Origin: Aquanectria penicillioides
Lineage: Eukaryota; Ascomycota; Sordariomycetes; Hypocreales; Nectriaceae
DNA: 64,000 nt
Assembly (NCBI GenBank): GCA_003415625.1
Contig: PYIU01000003.1
Coordinates: 4,836,001 to 4,900,000 of the forward strand
Direction of reading: 5' to 3'
Part shown: piece by piece, positions 1-12,374 of the stretch
Layout of the letters: each line of letters starts with the position of its first letter
Position numbering within the stretch: the stretch's first letter is position 1
Position numbers and translations under genes: made by a program
Notes under the pieces: model-generated
What the model was told of the DNA's origin: nothing
Seen by the model: the letters and a program-made list of their open reading frames with translations, nothing else
Databases searched by the model: none

Positions 1-1642
1 GGACAAGCCTGCCGAGGAGGCAACTCCCGCCGAGACGACTGAGGAGTCCAAGCCCGAGGAGAAGAAGGAGGAGGTCAAGCCCGTTGAGGAGGGCCACCTG
101 AGCCACAAGGCCCAGGGCCTGAGCTTCCCCAAGTAAGCTATTTCGAGCCGTAACGAGCTCACTGCCGTTGCAACGGCCTGCTAACACCACCACCAGGAAC
201 CTGATCGCTTCCAAGGAGTTCTTCTTCTTTGGTGTCGAGGCCGTCGAGGCCAAGGCTCTCGCTGCCTACCTCAAGGCCGAGAAGTCTGTTGAGATTGCTC
301 ACAGCAACATTGCCTGGGCTACTGAGACCGGCAAGGGTCTTCTTTTCGTTGGTGACAAGAAGACCCCCTCTAGCGTCATCAGCCTGGTAAGCTTTGGATC
401 CACATGTGCATCCAACTGCCGACATGCATAGCTAACCACGCGACCCCACAGGCCGATGCCTCTGAGCCTGAGACCGACGGCTCCCACAAGTTCCACTTCA
501 CGTCCAAGGGCAACAAGCACACCTTCAAGGCTAACAACACTGCCGAGCGTGACAACTGGGTTTCTCAGCTGAAGGCCAAGATTGCCGAGGCCAAGGAGCT
601 CGCCGCTACCGTCGTCGAGTCTGAAAGCTACAAGAAGACCATTGAGGAGTTCAAGCCCGCTCCTCCAGTCAAGAAGGAGGAGAAGCCTGTTGAGGCTCCC
701 AAGGAGGAGACCCCCAAGATTGAGGAACCTGCCCCCGCCACCGAGGAGACCCCCAAGGAGGAGGAGGTCAAGGACGAGCGCAAGAAGGAGGAGACCAAGT
801 CTGAGGAGCCCAAGCGTCGATCTGCCAGCCGCAAGCGCACCTCTTTCTTCGGTTTCGGTAAGAAGGAGGAGAAGAAGGAGGAGACCAAGGCCGTTGAGGA
901 GGCTCCCGCTGTTGAGGAGACCAAGGCCGAGGAAGTCAAGCCCGTCGAGGAGGTTCCTAAGATTGAGGAGACCCCCGCTGTTGAGGACAAGGTCGCCGAA
1001 ACCGCTCCCGCCGCTGAGGAGACCAAGGCTGAGGAAAAGCCTGCCGAGTCCCCCAAGGAGAAGCCCACTGCCTCCAAGCGCAACAGCTTCTTCGGTAGCG
1101 TCTTCTCCAAGAAGGAGAAGAAGTCACCTGAGCTCAAGCCTACTGAGCCTACTGAGCCTGTCAAGGAGACTGAAGCTACTGAGACTGCCCCCGTGATCCC
1201 TCCTGTTGAGGCCACCACCCCTCTTGCCGTCGACGTCACTGCCCCCGCTGAGGAGGACGTCAAGGCCACTGAGGCTCCCGCCACCTCCCCTACCGCCGAG
1301 GTCAAGAAGGACGTCAAGGAGAAGCGCAAGTCTTCGCTCCCCTTCGCTTTCGGTAAGCGTGACAAGTCCCCCGCCCCCGCTGAGGGTGAGGAGAAGAGCG
1401 GAAAGAGCCCCTTCTCTAAGCTCCGTGCCACCATCAAGGGCAAGACCTCCAAGGCCGAGGAGAAGGCTGAGGACAAGCCCGCCGAGGAGCCCATCAAGGA
1501 GGAGTCCAAGCCTGCCGAGGAATCTAAGCCCGAGGAGACCAAGCCCGCTGAGGCCCCCGTCGCCGAGGAGTCCAAGCCCGAGGAGGTCAAGCCTGAGAAC
1601 GTGGCTGCCACCACTACCCCTGCCGTCACCGCCGCTGCCTAG
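1..1642 (+). CDS. PH-domain, Lys/Glu-rich protein (5' end outside window)
   Basis: Three exons are visible: <1-132, 197-386 and 452-1642. Introns 133-196 and 387-451 both start GTAAG and end CAG, and joining them keeps one frame. The first two exons and the start of the third give a pleckstrin-homology-like fold with hydrophobic beta strands (KEFFFFG, GKGLLFVGD, HKFHFTSKGN) and the terminal helix with its Trp (AERDNWVSQLKAKI). The rest is a long disordered tail of repeated Lys-Pro-Glu-Glu units, interrupted by three similar basic Ser/Phe blocks (KRTSFFGFGKKE, KRNSFFGSVFSKKE, KRKSSLPFAFGKRD), which look like repeated phosphorylation or binding motifs. The arrangement matches fungal proteins annotated as meiotic expression up-regulated protein 6-like. 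Molecular role is unknown; binding of membranes or phosphoinositides is inferred from the PH fold. The start codon lies upstream of base 1. Confidence 0.85.
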
Positions 1643-3467
1643 ATGGCTCGCAGCTGCTGATGGCTTCGACTGAAGCGTCGAAACATCCAAGAAAAAAAAC
1701 CAACACACGCATGAAAGGGTGGGAATGGAAGGATGGATCTGCATTTCTTCACAAGATACCGAGATACCCTGTCAAAGACTGTCTTACTGATACCAATTTC
1801 CATACTTGCTTTTTGCAACACTGCACACGAAAAACGAAAATGGTCTGGCAACAGACCACCAAAAACATGAAAAAAAAATTAGTCCCAGCTACCAATTAGT
1901 GGTATGCTCACTCTGCTGTTACTCTTTGGTTTTGTCTGATACCCGGATCGGAGATAATTAATACCTAATAATACAACTGCCTGCGTGTTGAATATCTTTT
2001 TGCCTCCATCCAATGACAGTTGAGTGACATTTCTTCTGTTTGTGTGCTTTTTAATTAGCTGATGCATAAAAGTTGATACTCGACTTTCCATCTGTGTATC
2101 TATCTCACAGCTTCGCACTGGTCATCTTCCTCGTTCTGATGAAGGTCAAGTAGTTGTACCTCTCATCAAAGTACACTTCTACCACTCATTTGCTCTCTAC
2201 CCACAGGCAATCCCTCATTGGTCTCTTCCTCCTCCTCTCTTTTGTCTCGACTAACAAGACAGCACCTGTAGCGCTGCTAGAAGTCTTTCATTTTCCTCAT
2301 TCAGACTCGTTCGTCTCGCTAATATGATCCGGGCTATGTGCTATTATTTATTACCTTGCCTAAGACCCAGGATGCTTGTTTACCTGGAACTAACCAAAAA
2401 CAAAGAGTGCCGTAAAACATGTCATCAAACAAGTCAGATTTCAACTGCAGACACCCGCATTAATTTCTCGCCTAATGAACTTGCAACGGTCGGATGCCCA
2501 ACGCTAGCCGGGTGGTGACATCTCGGACGACGCAGCTCACGCCATGCACGAATGTACGCAAAGGCAACGCTGCTGCTGCCCATCGTCATTGGGCACCATC
2601 CGAGATGGGCTGAGGACCAGCCAAACAAGTTCACAGACACCTCTCGGTTCGACAAGGTAGATCTACGCGGTTCACGAGTTCGGGGCAATGAGGTAGATCA
2701 CGCGGCACAACTTGAGCATCACATCACCACAGTATCATTAATATCTCTGGTATAGGCAGATAGCTAGCCATGAGCAATTACGTGAATCAAAGGGCACCGG
2801 GGAACTGTTTCCTACGACATTCTCTGTCTAGATTAGATGGTCATCGCAGAGTCCATCCTCAGTCCCCAGTACACAGGCCTCTTCGAAGCGAGCCCTCCTC
2901 TAAAGCAGCACATCCGACTAGTATCGGGTCCCATAGTACAAATCAGATCAAAATCAACAGCAACGCCGCCACAATGGATTGGTGTCTCTCTCGTGTATCT
3001 ATTCTTCCCGCCACGAACCGTGTTCGTCATGTTTTCCTAGACCGGTCTGCCACAACCAGAACCACGCCTTGTCGGAGTTTTCAAAAGAAGAAAAAGAAAA
3101 ATATGCCTGAGTACAACGCGCGTTATATGTGTGCAACCCATTCATCACCCGGTATTTTCTTCACGTCGTGAAAATGTACCCTCTCTTTCCGAAACGCCTG
3201 GATGCCAGTCATCGAACCCATGCTATAGGGGGGTACTCAAAAAGAAAAAAAAAGAAAAAAAAGATAAACAAGAGATTAGAAAAGGGAATCATATCTAAAC
3301 AAGAATTGAATAATCAAAATGCTAAGGCTCTTTCTTCATGATGCCAGGTTTGATCCGAGAATGCAAAGATGGAAGTGGGCTGGGCCATCTGGTATAAAAC
3401 ATCACCGTGTTGGAGTCGCTTTCAAGAAAAGCTGGTGATGGGTAAGAGGCTTAGCGCTGGCTGGAGC
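1643..3467. other. Convergent intergenic region
   Basis: These 1.8 kb separate the 3' ends of two converging genes. They hold A-rich and pyrimidine-rich stretches, for example an AG/A run near 3240-3265, suitable for 3' UTRs. I see no supported gene, tRNA or repeat; the short ORFs here have no protein-like composition. Confidence 0.6.
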
Positions 3468-6400
3468 CTATGTGGAAACGGAGAGTTTGCTGTACTTCCC
3501 AACCAGTTCCTCGATCTTAGGAATCAGTTCGGGAATGCGGAATGGTTTAGAAATAACGTCGTCCTGTCGAAAATGCAAGTTAGATGTGCATCGAAAAAAA
3601 AATTGGTGTCATTGCAAATACTTACAATGCCGGCGGCCTTGGCATTCTCGATCTGTTCAGGTCGCGCATAGGCAGTCACTGCAATAATCGGGATGTGCTT
3701 GACGAGTGTTCCCTCTCTCTCTAGCTCTCGGATTTTGCGAGCGCATGTCACGCCATCCATGACCGGCATCTCCAGATCCATCAGGATGACAGAAATGTCA
3801 ACACCTTCGGACTCCTTACCGGCCCAGAACCTGGAACGTTGGAGGGTCTGAAGTGCCTCCTTGCCATGGTTCGCCACAAACGTGTTGTTTCCACAGTTGC
3901 GCAGCTGTCGTTGTAGCACCTTTTGGTTGACAATGTTGTCCTCAACAATAAGCACGTCGTATAATTGAGTGGTGTCTTGAGACATCCCTCGTGAGAGTTG
4001 GCGGGTAGGCTGCGACCGTGTTGGTGTGGCGGGAGATTGAGATTTGCGAGGAATTTTGAACGGCGCGATGCGCTCGTACTCAGGAGGTGGGTTGACAGAG
4101 CGGCGAGCCTTGATATAGAAACTAAAACTGCTTCCAATATCTCTCTGGGAGGACACACCAATCTGGCCACCCTGCATTTCCGTCAGGATTCGGGAGATGA
4201 ACAAGCCAAGACCAGATCCGCCATACTGCACGTGTGTTCGTGGAGTTGCCTGTTGGAAGCGCTTGAACAAGAGCTTAACTTCCTCTTCGAGCAAGCCAGG
4301 TCCAGTGTCCTCGACCGTGCAGTGAAGGTTAATCTCCTCGCCATCGCCCCACTCTTCCACATTGTTAATATCTGTGACAGCAGTTCGTGGATGGTCGATC
4401 CTATCAAAATATGGCAGACCCTTCCTCGTCACCGCCGCCACATCCTTGGACGCGCTGAGGCTGACCGTGATGCTGCGTCTGTCTCTGCCCTGGGTAAATT
4501 TGATGGCATTCGTCATTAGGTTAATCAGGACCTGTCGCAGCCTTGATGGATCGAGCTTCATCCATTTGATGCCGTGTCTCTCAAAGCTGTCATCGACGAG
4601 GAAGTCAAACTCGATGTCGTGGGCAATCAATTCAGCTTCAAACATCTTCAATGCACGCTGCACCACTCGGATGGGTTGATCATCCACGGGAGTAACTGCG
4701 AGCAGGTTGGAGTCGAGTTTGGAAAGTGTCAGGATATCGTCCACGATGCGCTTCTGGTGACTGGCACAGAGATTAATCGTGTTCGCTGCATCAAGACAGT
4801 TGTCCAGCAGTGTGTCCACCTCTTCTCTGTCACTATGAGAATCGAACGCGGTGATATTGTTCGCAATCTGGTCGGCACATTGCAGAATGGCAGACAGGGG
4901 GTTCCGCATTTCATGGCTGGTGATATCAATGAAGTTTTCCTGCTGTCGCTTAAGCTCGACGGCTTCTTCGCGGCGTTCGTTTTGGACCTTTTCAGCCCAC
5001 TTCTGAGAAGAAATATCCGTGATGCAGCCGAAAATGAGCTTGAGGCCGCCATCCTGCGTTTTCTCTGGGTAAGCACTCATCAGGGCCCAAGTATCGATGG
5101 TATTGTCCCCATTCCTCTGGCTGCACTTGAAACGAAACTCGACACAAACAGTCACCTTTTCGGTCAGCAGGCGGTTCCACGCAGCCTCCAATCGACCTCG
5201 ATCCTCATCTCGTACGCTATCCATCCAAGTATCCACTGAATCTTCCTCGCGAGAGTGTCGGGAAATCTGCCACCACATGTCATTGCAGTAGCTAATCTGT
5301 CCAGCAAAATTGGCAATGAACATTCCGACGGGGGCGAACTCGGCCATCCGAGTAAACCTGTACTCGCTTTCCACGGCCTCCTGTGTCCTGAGATAGAGCT
5401 GCATGGAGAGCTCTTGGCGATCTAGTGCAGCCAGCCTGGCCGCCTTTTGACCACGCTTGATTTCCTCCTCAAAGAGAACGACAGAAGCCATAGAGGTTGC
5501 CAGTTGCCGGGACAAGAGGTGAATGAAGAGTTTATAATCTTCATCGTACGATCGACGAGGGTTCACGCCCATAACGATGAAGCCGACAACAGCTTCGCCT
5601 ACGTTGGTTGGGATAACTGGAAAGACGACAAGGTTCCTCGAGGGGTCACCAAATCCACGCCAATGTAAACCTTCCACAAGGTGGGAAGGGAGTGTACCAG
5701 CATCCTGAGACAACACTATTGGCACGCCGCCAGATGCCAGCGACTGTCGCATATATGGAGCAAACCCCTCATCGGATTGCCGTAGATCGAGATTGGATAT
5801 TGCCGCATGATGGCCGTCAGGAACACCGACAGATCCTTCCAGCACCAACTGTGGGGAATGGGCAAAACTTCCCGAGTGAAGGGACGATACCTCGCTCTCG
5901 GTATCATCCTTGACCGAGTAAATGAGTGCGAACGGAACATCGTGTTCGTTATATTCCAGACCCTTCCGCACCTGAGGCCAGAAGCCACTGACGGTCGTAG
6001 CTGCAGCAGTCCGTTCTCCAATTTCGCGAAGCATGAGCATCCGCCTCTCGTTAACTCTCCGTCTGGTATCTTCAAAGGCGGGGTTATAAAGGCCGACAAC
6101 TTCACCATCCCCACCTACCATAGGGACAATGGACCACGAAAAGAAACACTCTTCCAAAAAGCCGTTTCGGTTCATGAAGAGCTGATTCTCATGTTTCATG
6201 GTGGCTTGACCAGCCTCGAGTGCGCTTTTGAAGACAGGCTTGATTTCGTCCCAAATTTCGGGCCAGGCATCCTGATAGCAGGCACCCATCAGCTGAGGAT
6301 GCTTCTTACCTGCCATATCGACATAAGCTGCGTTGTATATGGCAACAAACTGAGGGCCCCAGTACATAGCTGCAGGATGCGGACTTCCCATCACCAGGTT

Positions 6401-7897
6401 AGACATAGCTCTTAGATCAGCCGGCCAATCTTCAATGGGTCCTAATGGAGTAGCTGCCCAGTCAATAGACCGAGCAAATTTTATATGTTCGGGCAAATCG
6501 TCCATGACTGGTATTCTTGTCCAATCAAATATCGACTTGGCGGGCTGGGACTGGAATACTTGGTTAGTAAAATCGTCGGGGTGCAGCCTTCCATCGATTT
6601 GACCCATTCCCTCGATGCTGACGGCGCCGAAATAATCTTGGGCATCAGTAATTTCGGCATCAGGAATAATTGGGATTTCTGGAGTTGGTGGTTGATCTGG
6701 GTGATCCAACATCGCTGTCTCATCGACAATTGGCATGGGTGATGTTCGGTGGGCATCCGTCAACATCCCATTGCCGCTGATGAATCGAAACCTTTTTCGA
6801 AGCGTTGAATAAGTCCAGGTAATCCCAGCATAGACATGAGAGGCTTGGTGCGGTTCTGATGAAGGTTGGGACTTGGTCGAGCGCATTACCCAAGATTTGA
6901 AGCGGCCGGGGTCTGTATCCGGGCTCGCATCCTCCTGGTCCACAGAGAGTGACTGCAGAACATCATGTGCGGCGCGCAACGAGGCGTTGTAGTATAGTAT
7001 GTGAAGTCCGGCTCGGCTAGCGTTGGCAGAGTTGTCGAGGTCTATTAAAAAGGTGGGTCTGGCATCCTGCTCCAGAAACTCTATGACACCAAGGCCCTGG
7101 AGTATCTGTAAACCGGGTGGAAGGGTTCTGCTATCGGGACTCGACGAGTGTGCTGGAACATCCATCGATGATGATAAGCTTCCCGGGGTGCTTTCCGATC
7201 TGGCTGCGCTAACGGCGCTCACACTGGCGCGAGGCAAATTAAGCGTTGTTACAGTCCCCGAAGGGTCTTCTCGTGTGCGTGTAAGCATAGTGGTAGCAAT
7301 GTCAGTGGTTGGAAAGCTCGGGGGTCGATTGACATGCCTCGACGGCGTATGAGAGAAGAAGAGCGGCGAGAGCGGTCCTTCCAACTGGGCCCTGGCGGAT
7401 ATCTGCAACCCGACTGCTGGGTTCGGAATTTCGACTCTCCGGGGCGGCGACGCCCCAGTGCGAGCCTTTTTGACAGGCGACGGATGCATTACGGTATCGC
7501 CCTTGACGGGAGCTGAAGGTCGTTTAGCTGGAGTTGGCGGCTGCGCGAGTCCTCGACCGGGCGCTATCGGTCCCCTAGGACTCGCGGCCTTATATAGGCT
7601 CGACTGGTGAATGGCGTTGGTACTCGAGTTCGTCGAAGGATTGGAAGTGGGCACGTGGGAGGCCGAGTTGGCCGGGCTAGGGCCTGGCCTCCATGATGAT
7701 GTAGCAGCTTGTCCTTGAGAGCGCTCGAATGTGAAGAAGCCAGAGAGAGGTGAAGGAGCCGCCGTGGTGGGCCTCGGTGCAGTCTTTTTGGCAGCAGCGA
7801 CGGCTGAAGAAATTGTCGAGATCGAGGGGGATGAGGATGTCGCAGTAGCAGGAGATGCCGAGGCAAACGCAGGAGGAAGATGTTGGGAGTAGTGGTG

Positions 7898-7937
<40 letters not shown>

Positions 7938-8050
7938 GTATTGCTCGAATCGGCCAAATCCGCAGCGGCGACGGGGTGGGATGGCGAGGTCGAGGGAGAA
8001 GAGAGAGCGTCGGGGCTGGAGGCAGAGCGGTCGTTGCGGAGCTGCTGCAT
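3468..8050 (-). CDS. PAS-containing hybrid histidine kinase
   Basis: Two exons, 8050-3626 and 3563-3468, with intron 3564-3625 (GTAAGT...GACAG), encode 1506 residues. Order: about 310 residues of Ser/Asn/Pro-rich low complexity; a PAS-like segment (about 320-450); a region with the DWAATPLGPIEDWP and MYWGPQFVAIYN motifs (about 530-690) typical of a fungal PAS type; a GAF-like region; another PAS (about 920-1030); HisKA with phospho-accepting His1046 in SHEMRNPLS; an HATPase with N box (NLMTNAIKF) and G boxes (EDTGPGL, GGSGLGL); and a receiver with Asp1425 in LMDLEMPVMDG. The short last exon supplies the invariant receiver Lys (ISKPF), so splicing is required for a complete receiver. It should autophosphorylate and pass phosphate to an HPt protein. 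There is no membrane segment, so it is probably cytoplasmic. The signal sensed is unknown and I do not assign a class. Confidence 0.93.
7898..7937. repeat. TGC/TTG trinucleotide tract inside the kinase gene
   Basis: An imperfect GCTGTT/GCTGCT repeat encodes the Asn/Ser run near residue 40-50 of the histidine kinase (read on the minus strand as AAC/AGC codons). Such coding microsatellites commonly vary in length between strains. Confidence 0.8.
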
Positions 8051-8228
8051 GAAGGCGCCGGGGGCAGGGCCGGAGTCGAAGCCCCGGAGGGACTGCGAGT
8101 CCTATGCTCCCAGGTGACTTGACTTGGGGCCTGCGCAGCGGCAAGCAAGTGATCGAGATGGGCCGGGCGGCGCGGGTGGGAGAGAGCGACGGCGGTGGTG
8201 GTGGAGGGAGGCAATGGACGGATTGAAC

Positions 8229-8264
8229 GTATGTATGTATGTATGTATGTATGTAGGTATGTAC
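8229..8264. repeat. (GTAT)n microsatellite
   Basis: Consecutive GTAT units with one GGTAT variant lie about 200 bases upstream of the histidine kinase start codon, within its presumed leader or promoter. Confidence 0.9.
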
Positions 8265-9316
8265 AGGATGTTGGGATGGGTCGGGGGTTAAGGTCGGTAG
8301 GCGAGTTGATGGTGGTGGCCCGGGAGATGTGGAGCTGTCCGTACAAGTAACCAGGCACTTGATGGCCCAATGGCGCGCGGTCAGGGTATCGCTTGAGATG
8401 GACGGCGACGAGGGTGGCAGCGCCTCAGTGGATGTGGATGGTAGAGGTGGTGGAAGTGGATAAAGAGTTGGCGAGCAGGGTATGTCCAGGCAAGGTCGTC
8501 GGCACTAGTGGTGGTGCTTTGAGGTACAGGAGGTGGGTAGCATACAACTCGATCGATGATGGGATGGATGGATGGCGGATGGCGGATAGAGGATGGGGGA
8601 GAAAAGAATGAGGACAAGCAGCAGCAGCACCGCAGAAACCCCCAGTCCAGTGGATGGTTGCAAGTGAAAGTAAAAGTGACAACCCCAACGGCCAGGGCCA
8701 GACTCGATAAGTCGACGGCAACAGGGCGAAATGACCCGATGGGTAGCAGGGTTGCGCTGATGGTGGTTTTTTTTTCTGGGGGTGGTTGTGAAGGCCTGGT
8801 CCCCTGCAAAAGGGTTTCTGCACTCAAGATTCCTTGTGAAAGTTCCCTGGGAACCCGGGCACCGAGAGTGAGGTTCGCAAGGTAAGTTTTGTAGGGCCGG
8901 AAGAGCCGCACGCACGGAGACGGTTCCAGGTCATCAGACGGCACAGGTGCAGGCGCGGGAAAGACGAGGTTGAGACCAGATCAGCACAGGTAAGGGAGGG
9001 ATCCAGGGCAAGGGTCCGACCGAAGCCATCGGGGTATCGCGTGCACGTTCGGATGAGGAGAGATGCCAGTGCGCCGTTGAGAGAGAGTCGATGAGCAAGA
9101 GGGCGCGTGTGTGAGTCCTGAGCAAAGGGGACAGAGAGATTAGAGGGGGTTCGATCCGTTGTGTTGTAGGTGCACGTAGCGCAGCGCAGTGGCAGGTTGC
9201 CAGTAAACGGAGGCACAGAAATGGAGCAACGGGCAAGGACAAGGACTAGTATGGTATGGGGAGGCCGGGGGATGAACGAATGGGTCCGATAAAAAAGAGT
9301 CAGGTAAGGCCAGGCC

Positions 9317-9358
9317 AGACGAGACAAGACGAGACGAGACAAGACGAGACGAGACGAG
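9317..9358. repeat. GACGAGACAA-type short tandem repeat
   Basis: Alternating GACGA and GACAA pentamers run for about 42 bases. They are non-coding and lie in the kinase upstream region. Confidence 0.85.
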
Positions 9359-9997
9359 GCAAAGCCAGTGACGCAGTGACAGGTACTCAGGGACCAGGGA
9401 AGAAAAAAAAAAGGATGAATAAAAAACATGGAGAAAAGGTTTCAGGGACACCTTCGGCCAGCCATGAAGAAGCTTTGGCCGAGAAGGGGCGAAAACGGGC
9501 CCTTAGCAAGTCGAACACGGAATAAGCCCAAAGACTATCCGTATGCCAACAGGAGAAGAAGGAAGGAAAAATAAACCACCACTCATAAAGAGCCCTGTAA
9601 TGCGTACCACAGGCCGCAGCTCAGTTACATGGACTTGGGCAACCTGGGACCTGGAACCTACGTTGAGGCATGGGTTGTGGGTTCAGTTCAAGGCAGGATA
9701 CTATACGATTGGGCCGGGCTAATAAGACGTCTTGTCATCTGGCTCGCCTTGCCTTGCCCTGCGCGCTGCCTCGCAATGCCTTGCCGTGCTATGCTTTGAC
9801 CCCGAATAAAAAAGCATGAGTGACACACCGGGTTACACCTGCTGCATGGGCACGAGCACGAGCACGAGCACAAGTACAAGTAGCAACGCACAGCAGAGCA
9901 CCACTTCCAATCCCATCGGGCCGTCATCGAAGACATTTGAGCGACTAGCAGCAACTCTGCCTATACGGACTAGACTAGGCACTAGATGCTCGGCGCC

Positions 9998-10020
9998 GGG
10001 GGGGGGGGGGGGGGGCGGGG
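9998..10020. repeat. Poly-G tract
   Basis: Eighteen consecutive G, one C, then a further run of G. Such a tract is prone to G-quadruplex formation and to length error in sequencing. Confidence 0.95.
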
Positions 10021-10948
10021 GCGTGTGCTGACAGAGGTCGGTCATGACTTTTGATGAACGCAAATATCCCACATCTCTGTCCCCGTCCTCCCTCCTCCCT
10101 CCTCACAGGTCCGGGGTCATGCTGCTCCCAGCAGGTACCAGTCTACACATAGGTAGGCAGTGCTATCTCATTAGGACCCAAAGAACAAGCCATGGAAGGC
10201 ATGAAGGCCATGCCCAAAATTAACATAAAAAGGTCCCTACCAGTGCCGAGCACGAGGTGCCAGGCAGGCATCGTGGACACAAGACGCATAGCTGGCAACA
10301 AGGCGGGCGCAGGAATTGGTCATCCACCCTTCCATCCATCCATTCATCCATCCATGTTCTCTGAAGAGTCGCGATCCCGATCGGCCCAGGATCCAGAACC
10401 CGCCAGAGTCCGGAGCGGCTCTCCAGCCAAGACCAGGCGCGTGAGACACCTTACTCTTTTAGGCTCAAAAGCGGGACGCGCTGAATGGCTTTAGCATGCT
10501 CCAGAACCAGAATCCAACAATGCTCCACACCCGCCGCCTTCGCGCAAGCTCTTAGCCGCTTGGCGAGACTGGGGGGGCACACCCACTCGTACCGGAAGCG
10601 GAAGGGTTTAGGCGAGGGGACGGGTGAGACGGACGGACTGTCGGATACAGACCGGCCGAGCCAGCAGACCCAGTCTTAGGGTTCGGTGCTCGGAGTCGAG
10701 TCGAGTCGAGGCCGAGTCGTAACCAACGATCGACGATCGGTGCAGCACAATACGGAGCATACGGAATGAGTAATGGGGAATGGGGAATGGCGAATGGCGA
10801 ATTGGGAAATGGGGTTTGCGACGTCGGGGAATGGCCTCCGGGTACTAAGCCGTGGCCTAACATGAGAGGGAGAATTAGAAGAAACACGGTAGTGGGATTA
10901 GACAAGCTTTTTTTCTTACCCCGATTCCTGTTATTCAGGTGTTTGTCT

Positions 10949-10968
10949 CCCCCCCCCCCCCCCCCCCC
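10949..10968. repeat. Poly-C tract
   Basis: A run of twenty C on the plus strand, about 0.95 kb from the poly-G tract and complementary to it. Confidence 0.95.
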
Positions 10969-12332
10969 AGTGACCTGTCGATCTTCGGCTCATGCTTGGC
11001 TCGACGGTTACCTATCAGACCACGGCATGAGCGAGAACCATGAGGAGCCAGGGCCTAGAATGCTAATCGACCTCTGCACCACCGGTGGCGGATGCAAGAG
11101 CATCCGGAGAGACTTGGAGTACTATGTAGACGAGGGTGCTGCTTAATTTGTTACCACGTCTTGGCATCAACAGCCGAGGAGTGCACACATACCGGTACAT
11201 ACAATTGTACATTGCATTACATACATGCATCCATAGCACACACATCCACTCATCCACGTGTGCACATACGTAGGTAGGTACCGGATTAGTACCGCATCTG
11301 ATTACGGAGCACAGAGCCAGAAGTGAGGTGAGGTAAGCATGCTGTGTGTGGCAATTGCCTTGCCCAGGGTTTGTTGGGGGGTCTTTGAGGGGTCTTTGAG
11401 GGGTCTAGACCTCGAATCTCGACAAGCTCATCTTGTCGGATGCCGGAAATACCCATCATTTGTCCATTGTGTACGAAGTACCCCATCATGCTTAACCGCC
11501 AGCATCAGCATCCAAGGTCCTGACAGCAACATCACCCTCTTTGGTTTACAGAACAGTGCCATACCATAGTACGAGGAAACAACATTGCTCTAACAAAGCG
11601 TGGCGTCTACCATCCCATTGTGCAGGTAGACGATCCCTTTGCTGTACGACATGCGTTCTCGAATTGCCCTTCTCGGGATGGCCCTCGTCTCTGGTGGATC
11701 ATAGTCCGTCAGAGGCGCAATGACAGTTGCCACGACGGCGCCGCCTCGCAAGCCTCATTTGCACTCGTCGCTTCATCGGGAAAGGGGAATTTGTGGGAAT
11801 GGGAATCTGGGTCACAAAGCCAAAAATCCGACATGCGACGGGTGCGACAAGCAGTGCAAAATGGGAATGGGGGGATGGATGATACGGCCACAGATGGAAG
11901 AGGAGGCAGGGGCCTGAGGCGCACCCCAAAGGTGCGAGAGAGAGCAAAAAGTTCCCGATCTAGCGCGGGCTCAAGGGCGAATAGACGGGCTCTGGCATCA
12001 TACGTAGTCGGCGTCGTGGGCGTCCTCCCGCGCCTCAAACGGACACAGCGGAACTGGTGGCCTAGATCCAGAAACGCCAATGACGATCGTGATGGTCTAG
12101 AACGGTCCCCCGAACGCGCCTTGTCCCGCCGTGGACTCTCCGCGTGTCCCGTGCCCCTGTCGTCTCGTCCAGCTTGGTGAATTTTGTGTGTGCCCATCCC
12201 CAAGAGCCAACAATCCTAGTCCCAAGGGGCCCCTCCCCCAAGAAGTCCAATGAGGAATGACACAAAAAAAAAGCATGGCTATTGGCAAGAAAAAATTGTG
12301 ACGCCAAAAAAAAAAGGGTCCCAGAAAGGGGT

Positions 12333-12374
12333 GCGGGCTTGACGGGCTTGACGGGCTTGACGGGCCTGACGGGG
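12333..12374. repeat. Nine-base tandem repeat (GACGGGCTT)
   Basis: About four and a half head-to-tail copies of a GACGGGCTT-like unit, with the last copies diverging (GACGGGCCT). Non-coding. Confidence 0.85.

Noticed and set aside
628..1629. A 333-codon minus-strand ORF opposite the PH-domain gene
   Set aside because: It is the antisense shadow of the repetitive Lys/Glu codons; its Ser/Leu/Gly-rich translation is what those codons give in reverse.
7564..8370. 268-codon minus-strand ORF overlapping the kinase start
   Set aside because: It reads the low-complexity kinase N-terminus and leader in another frame and consists of Ser/Pro/Thr/Arg runs with no domain.
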